A DNA stretch of 64,000 bases from Plecoglossus altivelis (Eukaryota; Chordata; Actinopteri; Osmeriformes; Plecoglossidae). The number at the start of each line of letters is the position of its first letter. The stretch's first letter is position 1. Of the stretch, positions 11,331-24,961 are shown piece by piece. The stretch is from assembly GCA_036571765.1 (NCBI GenBank), contig BROE01000015.1, positions 5,757,993-5,821,992 on the forward strand, read 5' to 3'. A program made the position numbers and the translations under genes. A model generated the notes under the pieces. The model was not told where the DNA came from. It saw nothing but the letters and a program-made list of their open reading frames with translations, and made no database searches.

Positions 11331-14300
11331 TTCTCTTGAACTGTCCAGTAGCGTACCCTTGTGTTTATTGGCGCTAGTAAATAACCGAAAAACTCACATC
11401 TGTCTGTAGATGGCAGTGGTACACACACTGTTTATTATTTTGAGCACTAACCATTCTATTTGTGCAATGTGCAATTGACCGTTTAGTGTAGATAGTATTC
11501 TCTAAGATAATGTAATGCAATTGAGTCTAATGTAATTCGGATCAAGACACAATTGCACCATGAACACGTATTTGGTTGGTTTCTTTAATGTGGTTGGAAG
11601 TGAGAACGTCATAAATATTTTAACCCGAATCCGGCCACCTGAGCACAGAGCGTCACTGAAGGTTGTCAATTAGCATCTCTTTTGCTTAAGTGTGCTGCAA
11701 TGTTGACTATTATCATGCGCATGGGCAGTAAGGGGCCTCCGCTGCAGGTGTAGAAAAGTTTTTGTGCAGAAGGCCACTATGATTCACAAGCCCAACTGAT
11801 AGTTGATGGAAACCATGCAGGTATTTAATGCACGTTTAAACGGAACAAGCAACAATTGAGAACAAGTTTTATGGTTCCAATTTTTTGTCGAATACTTGGG
11901 AATGTAACACACTTGCGTTGTTAAGGTGAGTGTCAGCACTAGATATAAACCGACCACTTCAATTTATTTTCAGGTTTTTAAAATGTTTATCATGAGTGAT
12001 GTTTTATCCATCATCCCAGACAGTTAGTTTGTAGATTTGTGTCGTTAAAAAAAACAGTCGAACCTCCAACTTTCCCACGCTCCACCGAGATTTGGGTATT
12101 TAACAATGACTGGCTCAGAAAGATTATTGTTGTTTTGCAGAATGCTATAATGCTGTACCAGTCAGATCCCAGTGCAGCGTAATCCACATATTTGCCGGTA
12201 TTATTGTGGACCGAGATAATCTAAGGCTTGTGAAACTATATAGTTGCAATTTGCAAGTCCTAAATTGGTGAAATGAAGGCCTAACCAACTGCGTTTTTTC
12301 TGACGAGGTCTATATGGGATTTGGCGTGGGATTATTTCTGGCAAAATGTATAGATCTGTCGATAATGTCCCGACAATATGTGGTCAGTAATAAAGGGCGA
12401 GTTTCCTCGATGTAGCCGACAGTAATTGTTATACGTGAGCTACCTTTTTATCTTCTGATGTAATGACGAGATCTTGAGAAATTAAAACCAGTTGGACGGA
12501 CAGTCACAAAGTATGTTTTGGTCTTCTGGGTGAACCACTTGAAGGGCTCCATGTCTGAGAATGGCCATCTCAGGTTTCTGACCTCAGTCAGCGGCGACAG
12601 GGGAGGGCCCACCTTAGCAACAAGGTTGCAGTGTAGCCCGGTGTGCTGAATAGGAACCGCAGAGAAAGAGACGCACCGAGACAGGACAAAAAAAGAGGAT
12701 GGAGAAGGTATGCAGGATTTTGTTTTGCCAGAAGATGACGAGGTGGCTTCCTTTGTGGCGTCGCCACTCTCTTTCCTTGTCACTCGGTGCCAATCCCCTG
12801 TTCCTTGTTGTCTAAATGTTCTCACTGTCCTGCACTCTCCTTTTTAACTTTTATCCTAATCCCCTTCACATGTCTGCGTCCTCTTTAACATTCAGGTCTG
12901 GTTAGTGTGCAGTATGCAGTCAGGGAATTTGTGACCGATTGGCTGACTAGCGGGCCTTCAACCGAAGTCAGTTAAGTCCCTATTTTCGTTCGAGTTAACT
13001 TCATATTGTTAGTTGTTGTTTTTTAGTTTTTGGTTTGTTTTTGTTTTTTGGGGGGTGACAAACGAACATGAACGCTGACATTGTTGGACATGTTTTTTTA
13101 TGATGTACATGATCTCATTGTGTTCTAGTCTAACTTGGTATCGAGACTCTTCGTTCTCTGTTTATAGTTCAGAATCAGACTGCATACCAGGAGCAAAGCA
13201 ACTTTTACCACGAACACCTAACCTCTACGGTAACTCTTAAGAGCGCAAGTAATGCTGTTACTCATTGCTTCACTGCAGGAGCACTCTTTTGAAGCAGGCA
13301 GGGGTTGAAAATGCTCTGGCTCAGCAATGGATAGGCACTACCATTGTATCCTTTGATGTTGTGATCTAAGCCCTACTTCCTGCAGCATCTTTGACTTATT
13401 TACATCCAAGTGTGTGTAATAGTCTTATCCCTGCAAAAAAAGAGAGAAATTGCATCCTTTGAAGCAGAATGAGTTTCATGGGTAAGGCCAGCTCTGCCAG
13501 CTTTTTTTCAAAGGCTTTTCCTAAATGTGTTCCCCTACAGATGGCAGTGCGAGGCTTTGCTGAGGCCAGTTTAGGGCTCCTGGCTACGTCGGCTTGGCGC
13601 TGAATGAAGCCTGACGTGAGCCTCTCAATCAGTCCCCATATAGGGAGTCATTCTGAGATTGTCGAACATTGTCAATCAAACCTCCCCCTCTGGGTTGAAT
13701 CACTTCTGGAGGGGGGGAGGGCGGCTGTACAGTTATTTAGTCGTATGAATTGGTTAGGATATTACGAAAACAACTGGTGTCAGTGTTAATCCATAGGATC
13801 CTCTCTGCGATGTATGCTCGCCTTTGAAACGGTCCCAGGGCATCACAAAGTGGTGTCAGTTTATCTGCTGTCAGACGTTTCTCAGGGCTTTGCGGTGTGA
13901 ATAACCAAGATTACAAAGGTGTCAGCAGAACAGAGTCTGTCGTTGGAAGTGTGTGCGTGTCATTGGACAATAGGTTCCTTCTTTCAGATTGCTCGACTGA
14001 TTTAGAAAATAACGTCTTTACCCTAAGAAACAACTGCTTCAAATCTGTTCACGTATCGACAAATGGAGATGTCGCATGATACAATGTCCTACCTCCGATA
14101 AAAGCATCTTCATTGTTTGATTTGAAAGCTCTCTCCCTGCCAATATCTCTACAGAATCATCTCTACTCTGGCCTCCCCTGTATTATATTACCTCTTAGTA
14201 AGCATTGTGTAAGGCTATCTGTTATTGACCCATCTAGTTGGCTAGAAGAGTGTGCGTACGTGGGTGGGAATATCATCATGGGGAGCGCAAGTGTATAAAT

Positions 14301-14350
14301 CTTTTAGTAAATAAGTATGAGTTCTATGTTGTTGTCTTTTTGCTTCAAGG
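11331..14350. other. intergenic / kank1 upstream region
   Basis: About 3 kb between the divergent smpd4 and kank1 genes. No protein exon of a known family was found; in particular no MZT2, the divergent neighbour of SMPD4 in mammals. A strong splice donor (TTAAG|GTGAGTG, exon edge about 11,924) could end a non-coding first exon of kank1. A 125-codon minus-strand frame (12825-12448) is unidentified and probably chance. Confidence 0.35.
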
Positions 14351-14419
14351 TTACGAAGCCCCGCGCTGAACAAATGTGGATGGGTCTCTGTTGTGCCAAA
14401 AGGAATTAATGCTGCAGTC
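14351..14419 (+). promoter_or_regulatory. kank1 5' UTR part of first coding exon
   Basis: A pyrimidine-rich acceptor (TTTTTGCTTCAAG) ends at 14,350, and the kank1 ATG lies at 14,420. The intervening 69 bp would be untranslated leader, so at least one further upstream non-coding exon is expected. Confidence 0.5.
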
Positions 14420-17400
14420 ATGGCTCAAGACACGTACACGTATGGAAATGGATCAGGTACAGTGGGGATTCATATTTTCTGAAATATGTAGAGACGCATG
14501 CATTTGAAGGCATCTGTGGATGAAATACCAAGACAAAGTTTGGTTATCCAAGACTCGCACATGTAATTATACACTTGGTTTGGTTTGAGTTTGGAGACAT
14601 GGCGATTGGAGGGCACTTTCAGCCAATGACATTTTAAAACTATTTTCATATGTCTACTCTATTGCTGAGGACTCGGTCTCATTTTTCTCCGTCTCCGGAG
14701 GGTTTGGAATGGAGAGAGTAGAGGACAAACGTTAGGACAGACTCTGATAAACACCAGTTCAACAACAAATAAGGATTTGACTTTTACTACTGGTAAGGAA
14801 AAGCTTAGGCCTTTTTTGAAAGTTGTATTTTGGAAGCAGTTTGCAAAAGGTAGCCAAATATTATGTGCTTTTCTTTTGTGGTGTATGTGTGTTGTTTATT
14901 GTCTTTTGGAGTCTGCCTTCAAAGAAGCGGATACCCAGAAATAAATATTCACTTCTTGCATATTTGACCTGAAGTGAAAATGTTTTGTAGAAAAATCTCT
15001 TTTTATATTTTGTGTGAAGGTCATGAAATTGTATTTCTTTTTGCAATCACTTTATACCGCCACAGATATGCATTTCATCATTTCCACATGTCTAGTACTT
15101 TTTTTTTGCCTTGATATGAACATTCGGTTCACCAGCATCAACATAAGTTCTTTTCTCCGTCTTATAAAGTTCACAGACAAAACGCCACCACTGCTGGAGA
15201 TCCTGTCCCCCGTTGCTTAGAGACGTCCTATGGTTACCAACTGGACCTGGACTTCCTCAAGTACGTGGACGACATCCAGAGTTGCTCCGCCATGAAGAGG
15301 CTGAGCTTCAGGAGAAGAGCCCGGGAGGCCAGCAGCGCAGGGGATCCACAGAGTGGCACCACACCCAACCGATGGACCTCCTCGGAATCCGTCTCCTCAG
15401 CCAGCAGCGACGACACAAGGTTGTCCTCCGTCAGCAGAGGCCGCCCCCCTCTTCCCCCTCCCCACGGCACGTTCTCCAACGCCACCACACCCTCTAGTTC
15501 GGAGGGAGCCGCCGTCTCTCAGAAGCCTACAGAAGGGAAGCCCCCCACTGGGGCCCGATCTCTGGCGGTAGCAAGATACAACCCCCTGGTAGAGAAGACT
15601 CTGATGGAGACTCGGAGGCGTTTGGAGCAGGAAAAAAGCCCCCTGAACAAGCCGGAGCCTCATCCCCGCCGCAGGCTTGCCAGTTTCGGGGGAGTGGGTT
15701 CCAGTGGGTCCTTGTCACCTTTTACCGGCTGGGGCGCTTATACCCAGGATGCCAACGGGAACAAGCCAAGTGGTGCAGATCTGTCCCTCCAGCCCAGCTC
15801 CTTGCTGGGAAGTGCAGGGTCTCTCAGGCCCAGCCCCCAGAGCTCTGGCAGGGCCACTCCAGTGACGGGTCTCAGCCCTCAGCACCTGCAGCATGTCAGA
15901 GATCAGATGGTGGTAGCCTTGCAGAGGCTGAAGGAGCTGGAGGAGCAGGTCAAGAGCATCCCTGTCCTGCAGGTCAAGATCTCTGTTCTGCAGGAGGAGA
16001 AGAGGCAGATGGTGTCTCTGATGAAGAACCAGAGCAAGAACCAAGAGCTGAGCGACGTCTTCCGGAAGAGAGCCCACAGCGCAGGCAGCTCCGACCGCAT
16101 GCAGAGGGTCCCCAGCGTGGGGAAGGTGTCTGAGCTCCGGGAGGTGAAGACTGAAGAGGACCTGGAAGCCTGGGAGCCGGGTGCCACGTCGGGCCTGCAG
16201 GAGTTCAGGCAGCTGACGGCGGAGATGGAGGCCCTGGAGCGAACCATCAAGGGAGGCCGTTTGCAAGCGCGTCACGGACTGGACAAACCGGCGCTTTACA
16301 GGAGGCCTTGCACTTCTGCCACGGTCGGGATTGATGAAGAGAAGGACCCTGCGCCCGCAACGTCTTTGAAGCAGTACAAGAACGTAGCTGTGGAGACGGG
16401 GAAGATTGAAACCAGGTGCGTCGCTATTGGTGTCTCCGAGGCTCAGCTGGGGATCCTCCCAGACAGAGAGGCGGAGCTCGAAGCCCAGCAGCAAATCATC
16501 GAAGCCCTAAAGGAGCGGATTTGCCAATTGGAAGCCGAGCTGAAGGAGTCCACCCTCCAGACACAGATGGGGCGTCTGAGACTGGAGCTGCACGCCGCCG
16601 GTGCCAGGAACCGCTCCGATAAAAGCTCCACCGCCCAGCCGTCTACCTCCAGCGCAGCCACTGAAACATGCACCCAAACCAGAAGCGTGGGGGCGGGAAA
16701 CCACTTTCAGCTAAAAGATGCTTGCACCGGAGGAAGGTGGGAAGTGGTGGTGTGCTCAGTGGGGACCCTGTGTAGGCCACAGGTCAGGAGTGTAAGCTCT
16801 GGCCCGGAAGTGTTGATGAGCCAGTGGGACGTCAGAGGGCACGTGGAGAGGCGGAACCAGTGTGTTGGGAGACAGGTGGCTGTGCTCTCCAGGAGTGTGG
16901 GGACGGAGGTCACCAGGAGAGAATTAGGTGTCAACACGGATGTGAGTTTGCTGGGGTCTTCTGATGACGGATGGGCAGTGGGTGGGAATATGAAGGAGCT
17001 AGTTTCTCACGGCGTGGCCACGGAGCCAATCACAAGCAGCGACCTGGGCGTCATGGTCTCTCCTCAGACGGCCTCTCAACTCACCAATACGGCGCACAGC
17101 TCGGTGTCTCGCTTCACTAACACCATGCACTTCTTCAACACCACCTCCAGCACCAACACGGTCCTCAACACCCAAGAGAAGCACACCAACACCGCTCACT
17201 CCGTCACACGGACGGTCGCCGTGGGCAGCAGGGTCTGTGACCTCCAGGTGGTCCCCAAGACCCGCTCGGTTGCTGTTGGTTCCCCCTCCTGGACGGGGCA
17301 CGATCCGACCCAAACCACCGTTCCTCTTGCCAAGGCAACGACCCGAGACATGGGTGTGGGAATGGCGAGCGTCAGCGAGAACTTCCTGGTTGGGCTGAAA

Positions 17401-20400
17401 ACCCGAAACATGGCGTGCGGGCCGTCCTTCCTGCCCGACCCTGCAAAGACTAGGAGTGTTGGGGTAGGGGATGGGCGGATACATGACTACTCCAGCCAAT
17501 CACAACCTCCCCCACAGTCCACACAGCTGTCACCTCAGGGGCAGCCAGAGCCTGGCTTAGACCACTACATACAGAAGATGCAGCATCTTTTAATGGAACA
17601 GCAGGACCTGCTGACTGAGAGCTACAGTGAGCTGGGAGAGGTGTTCACCCAGCCTCCCAGCCTCCAGCCGGGCACAGTGTTCACCCAGCCTCCCAGCCTC
17701 CAGTTGGGCACAGTGTTTACCCAGCCACACAGCAGTCACCTTGGCCCCCTCACCAGCCAGCTGGCCAGCACCGTGTCCAGCATGGATGCTGCCATAAGCC
17801 TGGGCCTCACCTCGCCTCCCTCCACAGGTATTGGAGGAAACTGTTGGCAAGTCCTCATTCAAACGGCATTCACTGTTTCGATGGGATTCAGCCTTAATTT
17901 CGAGAAGACAAGAAAAAAAATGCCTCTCTCAAATTGTTGACTCTTGTGCGTTTCTTATTTTTCTCGCTCTTTCTCCCTCTCACTCAGATAATGAGCAGTC
18001 TTCAAAGGACACACCCCTAGACGACATGCCCACAGGGTGGGAGGTCAGGGGAACGACCCCACCAGAATGCCAACTGTCCTCAGATCTGAGAGGTAAACCA
18101 ATTTGCGCGTCTGCCTGTCTATCTCTTAAAGAGAGATTATGAACAGCGCAAAGAAAGGGAGAGCAAAAAAAAGAGGGGCGTATTCAGTGCTCAGAGCGCT
18201 CCCAAGGCCTTCTATAAACGAGCAGGAACGGCAGCGCAGGAAATAGGTCTCCGGTTTGGCATTGAATCTCGAAGGCCCACACTTAAAATATTTGGCGAGG
18301 TTGGGTTTTGGAGAGTCCACATATCTTTGCATAGTGGTCTGTGGTTGGCCAGCTCTAAAATTACATGGCTGACTATGTAGGAGAATGTTTTGGGTGTGTG
18401 AGAAAGAATGCTGGCAAGAGAAGGAGACACATTAAATGACTCCTTTACTTTTCACTGAAGCGTGTCCTCCTCGTGTTTTAAAAACATACATGCACCTAAC
18501 CATACCTACCTAATGTATCTAACATGGATTATCTACCTATCCCGCATCTACCTATCCCACATGGATCATCATACATTTCCATAATAAAGCTTGTTTTTCC
18601 ACAGTCCAGCCAACTAGTGCTTTCAATTTAAGATCCATTATGAAGAAGCAGGATGCTGCCACAGGCTCCGTTACGACCAGGAAGAGCCTGCAATTCATCA
18701 GAACAGGGTGAGCGTCTGTTTCCAATCACACACACACACACACGTTCCATCAGGATCCCACCTGGCTATGACACGGGAATGAGAGCGCTTACAGTGGTAG
18801 GCTGGTGATGGTCGTCAGTCAAACGGTTGTGGGCCCTCCCAGATCCCCATGTGGGGCCTCCAGGTGGGAGCCCCTCTGCCAGCCCCCCAGCTCTGAAGAG
18901 ACCAGCTCTGGGGACGAGGAACCGGACGAGAGCTGGAGGGCCAGCTCCGGGATAACAGACGGAGAGAGCGCCGAAGCGTGTGCCGCCGAAGAATGTGCGG
19001 GCAGCGGGGCATGGAGAAGTCATCTAAGAGTTCACATCCAAGGGAGGTGAGTGCTTCTGTGTGGGAAGCCCATCAGAAAAGAGAATATAGATCAAGTTCA
19101 ACCGATGGAAAAACGTACACCCTAGCAAGTATACACAGACTCAAACTCGACTCCATAAAAGCTGTTTTATTCTTATCAACCAAACCCGTCAATAATTTAA
19201 CTTGGGGGAATATGTGTCATCTGGGCCACCCCTGTAGGTTTAAACTGAGCGAGAAGATGATGGCAGCATGTCAGTCCCTGAAGATCCACCTCAGCGATGA
19301 GAAGCCTTTAACCAGCAGAGAGCTCGTAAGTAGAAGAGCCCCAAGCTTACTAGAACAGTTAGGAACGTATATCTATTTAATTTACTCTGAAATATGTAGA
19401 CGCATCCGATTCTCCTCCTCCAGGGATTCATAGGCACCAACATTAAAGGCTATTCTAAAGGGACGACCTTGCTACGAGTTATTGTCAGTCAAACTGTCAG
19501 TGACACGCTGACGTTCCACCCCGTAGATAATCGGATGCTACAAAGGAGTTTTCCACTTCTGGTTTTCTACACTCACACACATACACACAATAGGAATTAC
19601 TGAAAAATAGGGAGAAAACCCACAAGAAAAGATGTTGAAATAGTGAAGAATTTTGGATAAGCAAAACAACAGCATTAAATGTTCAAAGAGAATTTGGAGA
19701 GAAGTTAATGTGGAATGGCAGGCTGAGAGAGGTGGAGATGATGACAACGCTGGAAGACATCAGAATCAAGTCTCTGTGCACCCAAACAAGCATCCTCGGA
19801 AGCCGTCTTAGGCGACGTGATAGACAGACCATATAACCTGCTTTTCGCCTATTTTATGACTGGTTGTGTTCTCTGAATGCCCCAAAAGAAACCCTCTTTT
19901 TTCAATAATAAAAAAGCAGGATCTGAGCTTGTGGTAAGAAGCTGTGACTAAGTCTTGGCCTGGGCTTCACAGCTCCCTGGAAGAGAGAGTTCTGTGGTGG
20001 CTTTGACAGAATGATTGGTTTTTAGTGTTCGCTGTTTATTTCTATTCTGTTTCGTGCCCATAATTACAACATGGTCCACATTGTTCAAATTGCTATACTC
20101 GAAGGAAATTGTGGAGGTTGGCAAAAGATGCAGTTTTCTGCTGTCTGTGCGTATGGCTCCCCCTTCTTCTCCTCCCCCTCCCTCCAGCGGTCTTGCCTGA
20201 ACACGCTGCAGCACGAGTGGTTTCGGGTGTCCAGTCAGAAGTCCGCCGTCCCCGCGATCGTGAGCGACTACCTGCGGGCCTTCGCCGCCGTCTCTCCTTC
20301 TGTGCTCAGACACGTAGCCAACATGGCTGACGGCAATGGCAACACGGCCCTCCACTACAGCGTGTCTCACTCCAACTTCCGCGTGGTCAAGATGCTGCTG

Positions 20401-21613
20401 GACGCAGGTACCCCACCCGGGGTTCGCGAGCGCTCGCAAGGCTGTTCGCTCTGCCGGTGTTAGACAGTGAAAACGCTGTTATAGTCGTGCGGCGTTCCAG
20501 TCGCGTCCATTTAGGAAAAGACGAGGAAGGGGCTCCGTTTTCACATTTGGGGAAAGTTGCAGAAGTCTGCTTACCTTGCTGCCATTGCATGCATGCTAGT
20601 CACTTCTCCTCCCTCTCTCCCACCCTCCTCTCAGAGGTGTGTAATGTGAACCAGCAGAACAAGGCAGGCTACACACCCATCATGCTGGCGGCGTTGGCGG
20701 CCGTGGAGGCGCCAGACGACATGAGGGTAGTTGAGGAGCTCTTTATCCAGGGAGACGTCAACGCCAAAGCCAGCCAGGTCAGTCAACGGGGAGGGGGGGT
20801 GGGGGCTGGAGTGGGACTCATCACTCAGAGGCTGTGACATCTCTGACTCAGCCGTGATCCTAATCGCTGGGCTGTTTCGGATCTCGCCAACGTCTCGACG
20901 ACTGTGTCAGCGCCTCGATAACAAGCATGGCCGGCGGTCATTAGTTTAAAGGCGGACTTGAGGGTGAGGGGGCGGCTGCTTGTGATGTGCACTTCTGCAT
21001 TCATCCTGCGGATATGAGCACTGCCTGTTCTCGTTCCCAGGCAGGGCAGACGGCCCTGATGCTGGCAGTGAGCCACGGGAGGACAGACATGGTGCGGAGC
21101 CTGCTGGCCCAGGGCGCCGAGGTCAACCTGCAGGACGACGAGGGCTCCACGGCTCTCATGTGCGCCAGCGAACACGGCCACGCCCAGATGGTCCGTCTTC
21201 TGCTGGCTCAGCCAGGCTGCGATGCCACTCTGACAGACAGCGTGAGTCCTCCGCTGACACAGGCCTCTGCTCTCTGCAGGGGGCCGGAGACTGTTTTTCT
21301 CGCTCGCAGCAAGAGGGAAACGGGGGGGGGGGCGCTGTCACTGGCTGCGAACAGAAGGGGTTTATCTGTCCAGCAAAACACACTGGCGGAGGGAAACATT
21401 TGCTGCCTGCTGATGTGTGTGTGTGTGTGTGTGTGTGTGGATCTGTCTGCAGGATGAGAGCACAGCCCTATCCATTGCCCTAGAGTCTGGACACAGAGAT
21501 ATAGCTGTGCTGCTCTATGCACATGTCAACTTCTCCAAAGGACTTGTTGGGGTGGGTAACATTTTTTTCTTCTCTTTAGAGGCTTCCCTTGTTCATGTTC
21601 GGCTTTGTCATTT

Positions 21614-21648
<35 letters not shown>

Positions 21649-21727
21649 CCCTCCCTCACCTCAGGGGACCTCTCGTTTCAGCAACAAGGTCCTCTCCAGC
21701 TTCAGAGGAAGAAGCTACGTTGAATGA
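14420..21727 (+). CDS. kank1: kank1, KN motif and ankyrin repeat domains 1
   Basis: Eleven coding exons join in phase: 14420-14456, 15170-17827, 17988-18092, 18605-18707, 18819-19046 (or from 18801), 19238-19325, 20188-20407, 20635-20777, 21041-21241, 21453-21551, 21665-21727. They give 1,314 aa (human about 1,352). The KN motif (ETSYGYQLDLDFLKYVDDIQ, residues 30-49) is the talin-binding site. Coiled coils lie at about 252-300 (VLQVKISVLQEEKRQM) and 445-490 (AQQQIIEALKERICQLEAEL). Five ankyrin-type repeats fill about 1117-1293 (GNGNTALHYSVSH, AGYTPIMLAALAAVEAP, AGQTALMLAVSHGRTD, DDEGSTALMCASEHGH). The end (LSIALESGHRDIAVLLYAHV) fits KANK1 rather than KANK2-4. KANK1 surrounds focal adhesions, binds talin, liprin and KIF21A, and limits actin polymerisation. 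All key motifs are intact. Confidence 0.93.
17636..17745 (+). repeat. three-copy 36-bp in-frame repeat in kank1 exon 2
   Basis: Three copies of a 36-bp unit encode variants of VFTQPPSLQPGT near residue 840 of Kank1. Copies 1 and 2 are almost identical and copy 3 has drifted (VFTQPHSSHLGP). It lies in the disordered linker, outside the conserved domains. Confidence 0.8.
21416..21440 (+). repeat. TG microsatellite before kank1 exon 10
   Basis: A TG run abuts the acceptor of the last ankyrin exon. A second TG run (about 21,617-21,646) lies before the final exon. The first run together with the exon was copied in inverted form to about 32.3 kb. Confidence 0.8.
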
Positions 21728-22022
21728 AATGGTTGCCAAGTAACATGACTGTTCTATTCTGTGATTTGTGTAGCTGCTAGTCTGAAATATATTTTAAGCT
21801 TTTTAATGTTCATCTATGCAAGAAACTGTCCCACAGGTTGTCGGATATGTCATTTTAAGAACGAGCCAATAAGGACACCGATTACTGAATATTGTTTATA
21901 GGGACAACATATATTTTAATATATAGTGTTTTTCTTGTACATACTATAAAGTATATCATAGCACTTTGGAATTATAGCCTTTTGAATGACCAATTATGTT
22001 TTAGAATGTTCAATGATATTTT

Positions 22023-22028
22023 ATTAAA
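22023..22028 (+). terminator. poly(A) signal of kank1
   Basis: ATTAAA, the commonest variant hexamer, lies about 295 bp after the kank1 stop in AT-rich 3' UTR. Confidence 0.5.
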
Positions 22029-22044
22029 GGCCTTGTGCTTTTAT

Positions 22045-24930
22045 TGTAAAAAAACACTGAATTTTCTCTGTTTCATTTTTGTGTGGTCCTACTAGGGTGC
22101 AAACAGTAATGACTAGATACTGTAGATATCCAAGCTTACAAACTAATGAGCTAATTAAGGCTTATCCATCTGTTCTCATGAGTGGCTCGATACAGCGCCA
22201 CCTGCTGGAAACACTGCATTCTAGTGCGAACCTACAGTAGAAAACATCCACCATACACACATCCCAAGTAGGATGGAGCATTCAAGCAAAAGACAGAATG
22301 AGCACTCTTCCCCCCTCCCCTCCCCACCCTATCCCCCCTGTTGCCTCATGATGAACTCAGTGTTCCCTGTCAGTGTTAGTGGACCGACAGCGTTCATCCG
22401 CCTGCCGTTTCAGAGCCAATCCCCGACTCCCCCCCCCCCCGCCAAGCTGACGCCTAGGCCGCCACTGGCACAGGAACTGAGGCACGTGTAGCACAGAGGG
22501 AATACTGGTGGAGGATCGCGAAGTGAGTGTGATTGTCAGTAATCCCTCATTAGGGAAGGGACTAATTTAGACACAGCTGTCAATCATCTCCTTCCGTCTT
22601 TTTTTTTTTCTCCCTTCACATTTCCCCCCGTCCGTCTGCCCGTCCGCCCCTGTCTAACCCCATCCCCACCTGTCTACTTCTCCCTGTGTCGTCTCATTAC
22701 TCTCCCCTCCATTCTTGGAGAGAAATGATTTCCCATCAAAGACACTCGGAAACTTTCCCAAGGACTTCATGAGCTTGGTAGACAAATGTGTTCGGTGTCA
22801 GCTTATGTTAATGTCCTTGAGATATGATCAAAAAAGAAGAAGCCTTGTTCACGAGAGATCTATGCTGTGACATCTTGTCAGTGGGGGCGTCCATCCAGCC
22901 ACTCTCCCTCCCGGAGTGTCCGATAGCAGGATAGATGATAATGGACCAGAGTCTAGACATATTAGACCAGGCTTTTCACTTCCTGTGTGTGCTGGCGACA
23001 CCCTACTGTGGGCTCCGTTTGGGAAGGCTTGTCGTCACCAGTCTGGCGGGCTTCAACCGTGCTGAAACGGACGTGGAGTCGAGACAGTTCTGACGTGATG
23101 TCGTGGGGGGGAAGGGAGGGGGGGGGGTGTTCCACATGGTTCCACATGGTTCCACACTCCCAGCCAGGAAAATGATCAACCTGCAGCGGGAGCGTTTATA
23201 TCAGCTTTGCCATCAAGGTGGCTGCTTTGTGACAGTCTACAAATGATGTTGGTTCCAGCTGAGAATGTTATGTTCGTGGGCTGCAGTTTCTGTGATGTAT
23301 TTGAAGGGACAGTGCTTGCTTTGCTGTGTTTTATTGATGTTTGTCTCATTGTGGCCATGCTCGTTTGTTATATATCATGGGGCGATGACATTTGAGACAA
23401 CTGACTGAGTCTTTGTGCAAAAGAAGAAATGGTAGATGGCTGCATCATTTGTGATTTCCTTCCTCTACCTCATTTTTGCATGTGATTTCCATTATATATG
23501 TATCATACATACACTTATAAGTGTGTGTGTCACTCCCCCTAGCACAGTGATTGGATACAGAGCCATAACTGCCTACGAGGTCCAACATCAAAATGTGGCG
23601 TTGCTATGGTAACAAGAGGCAGTGGAAATGGTATTTTGAAGTACATAGGAATAAAAATGAAATCTCCATCACGCTGGGACCTACCCAGGCAACATTACTC
23701 ATTCTGGAATACGGGTTTGATGAGAAAATCATGTCTCTGCTACGTGGATTTGAGCACAATCAATATTCTTATCATAAGAACAGGTCAGGGAATGGTCATA
23801 ATTTTCATCAGCAGTTGCCATGGAGAGATGGCCGTATAGATGGAATCCAGAAAAAGCGATTGCTTCATGTGAATTGATTAATACGGTTCAATTCCTTGCT
23901 GATGCTGGCTATATATCATTCACATGAATGGGATGATTGTGACACCCACATGATTAGGCACCCGGAAAGACATGGTTATATACCTGTCATATGTTCTGTC
24001 TACAGGTTATGTTCTCTCAAGGTTCCTCGTTGTGGTCAACCGCAGGTGAGCTGCAGGTCTGCAGGTAGTCTGCGGTCTGCCGCAGACCAGTGGCCCCCCT
24101 GAAACTGCTTTCCTCATAGTTTTATTTTTAGGTTTAAATCCCAACCGTGGCATTGTACGTACATGTGTAGGTGGAAAGTAATCTAGCTGTCATTTAAAAT
24201 GGGTTCGAGAGAATTCTTTCTCAGCAGTACTGTTCTCTAACAGATTGTGGCATTTTTATAACAGGCGTACATACATACATACACGCACACACAGAAACAC
24301 GTATATTATAAATATATAATCATATGAACATAAAAGATGTAATTCAAAAAAGCCTTGAGCATGACATCATTAGCTGAAATCATTTTCACTGAACCATTCT
24401 GCCGTCGGAGCAGTTTGACGCGCTGAATGGATTCCTATACGCCAACAGACTCCACACTGATACACACCCTCAGAAACGCAATGCAAAAATCATTCCGTGA
24501 AAAAAGGCTGGACCCGATAACTTGAACGGGAGGGCAGAAAAAAAATTGTGTAGCGACAGTCGATATTAAAACATGCAGAGGAAGACAAGCTTGGGGCCTT
24601 CCACTGGTGGGAAAGATACTGCAGAGAGCTGCAGTCGGAGATGACTATTACATTAGTATTTTTCCCCCAGCCCATTGATTTGTGTATGAAAACATAGCGC
24701 TTTTATTCTCCCCCCCCCCTTCTGGGCTCTGCTTTTGACTGATCATCTGATGAAAAGACTTGCAGCTCGTCGCTATGCTGGCTTGCTAATTCTCTCCCCC
24801 CCAGCTGCCGCCGGTCCTGATATCCAGCCTGCAGATTGCAGTCAGGTAAATATCCTGCCTTCCTTCCTTCCTGTCTTTATTCCACAGCATAGGATCCAGC
24901 CAGACTACATCGCAGAGGGAGAGAGGGAGC

Positions 24931-24961
<31 letters not shown>

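Noticed and set aside
11331..14350. Possible mzt2 divergent from smpd4
   Set aside because: Looked for the conserved MZT2 ELYELAQAAG core in both strands; not found.
15715..17499. Long minus-strand frames (259 and 166 codons) inside kank1 exon 2
   Set aside because: They are antisense to a strongly conserved plus-strand coding exon and resemble no family.
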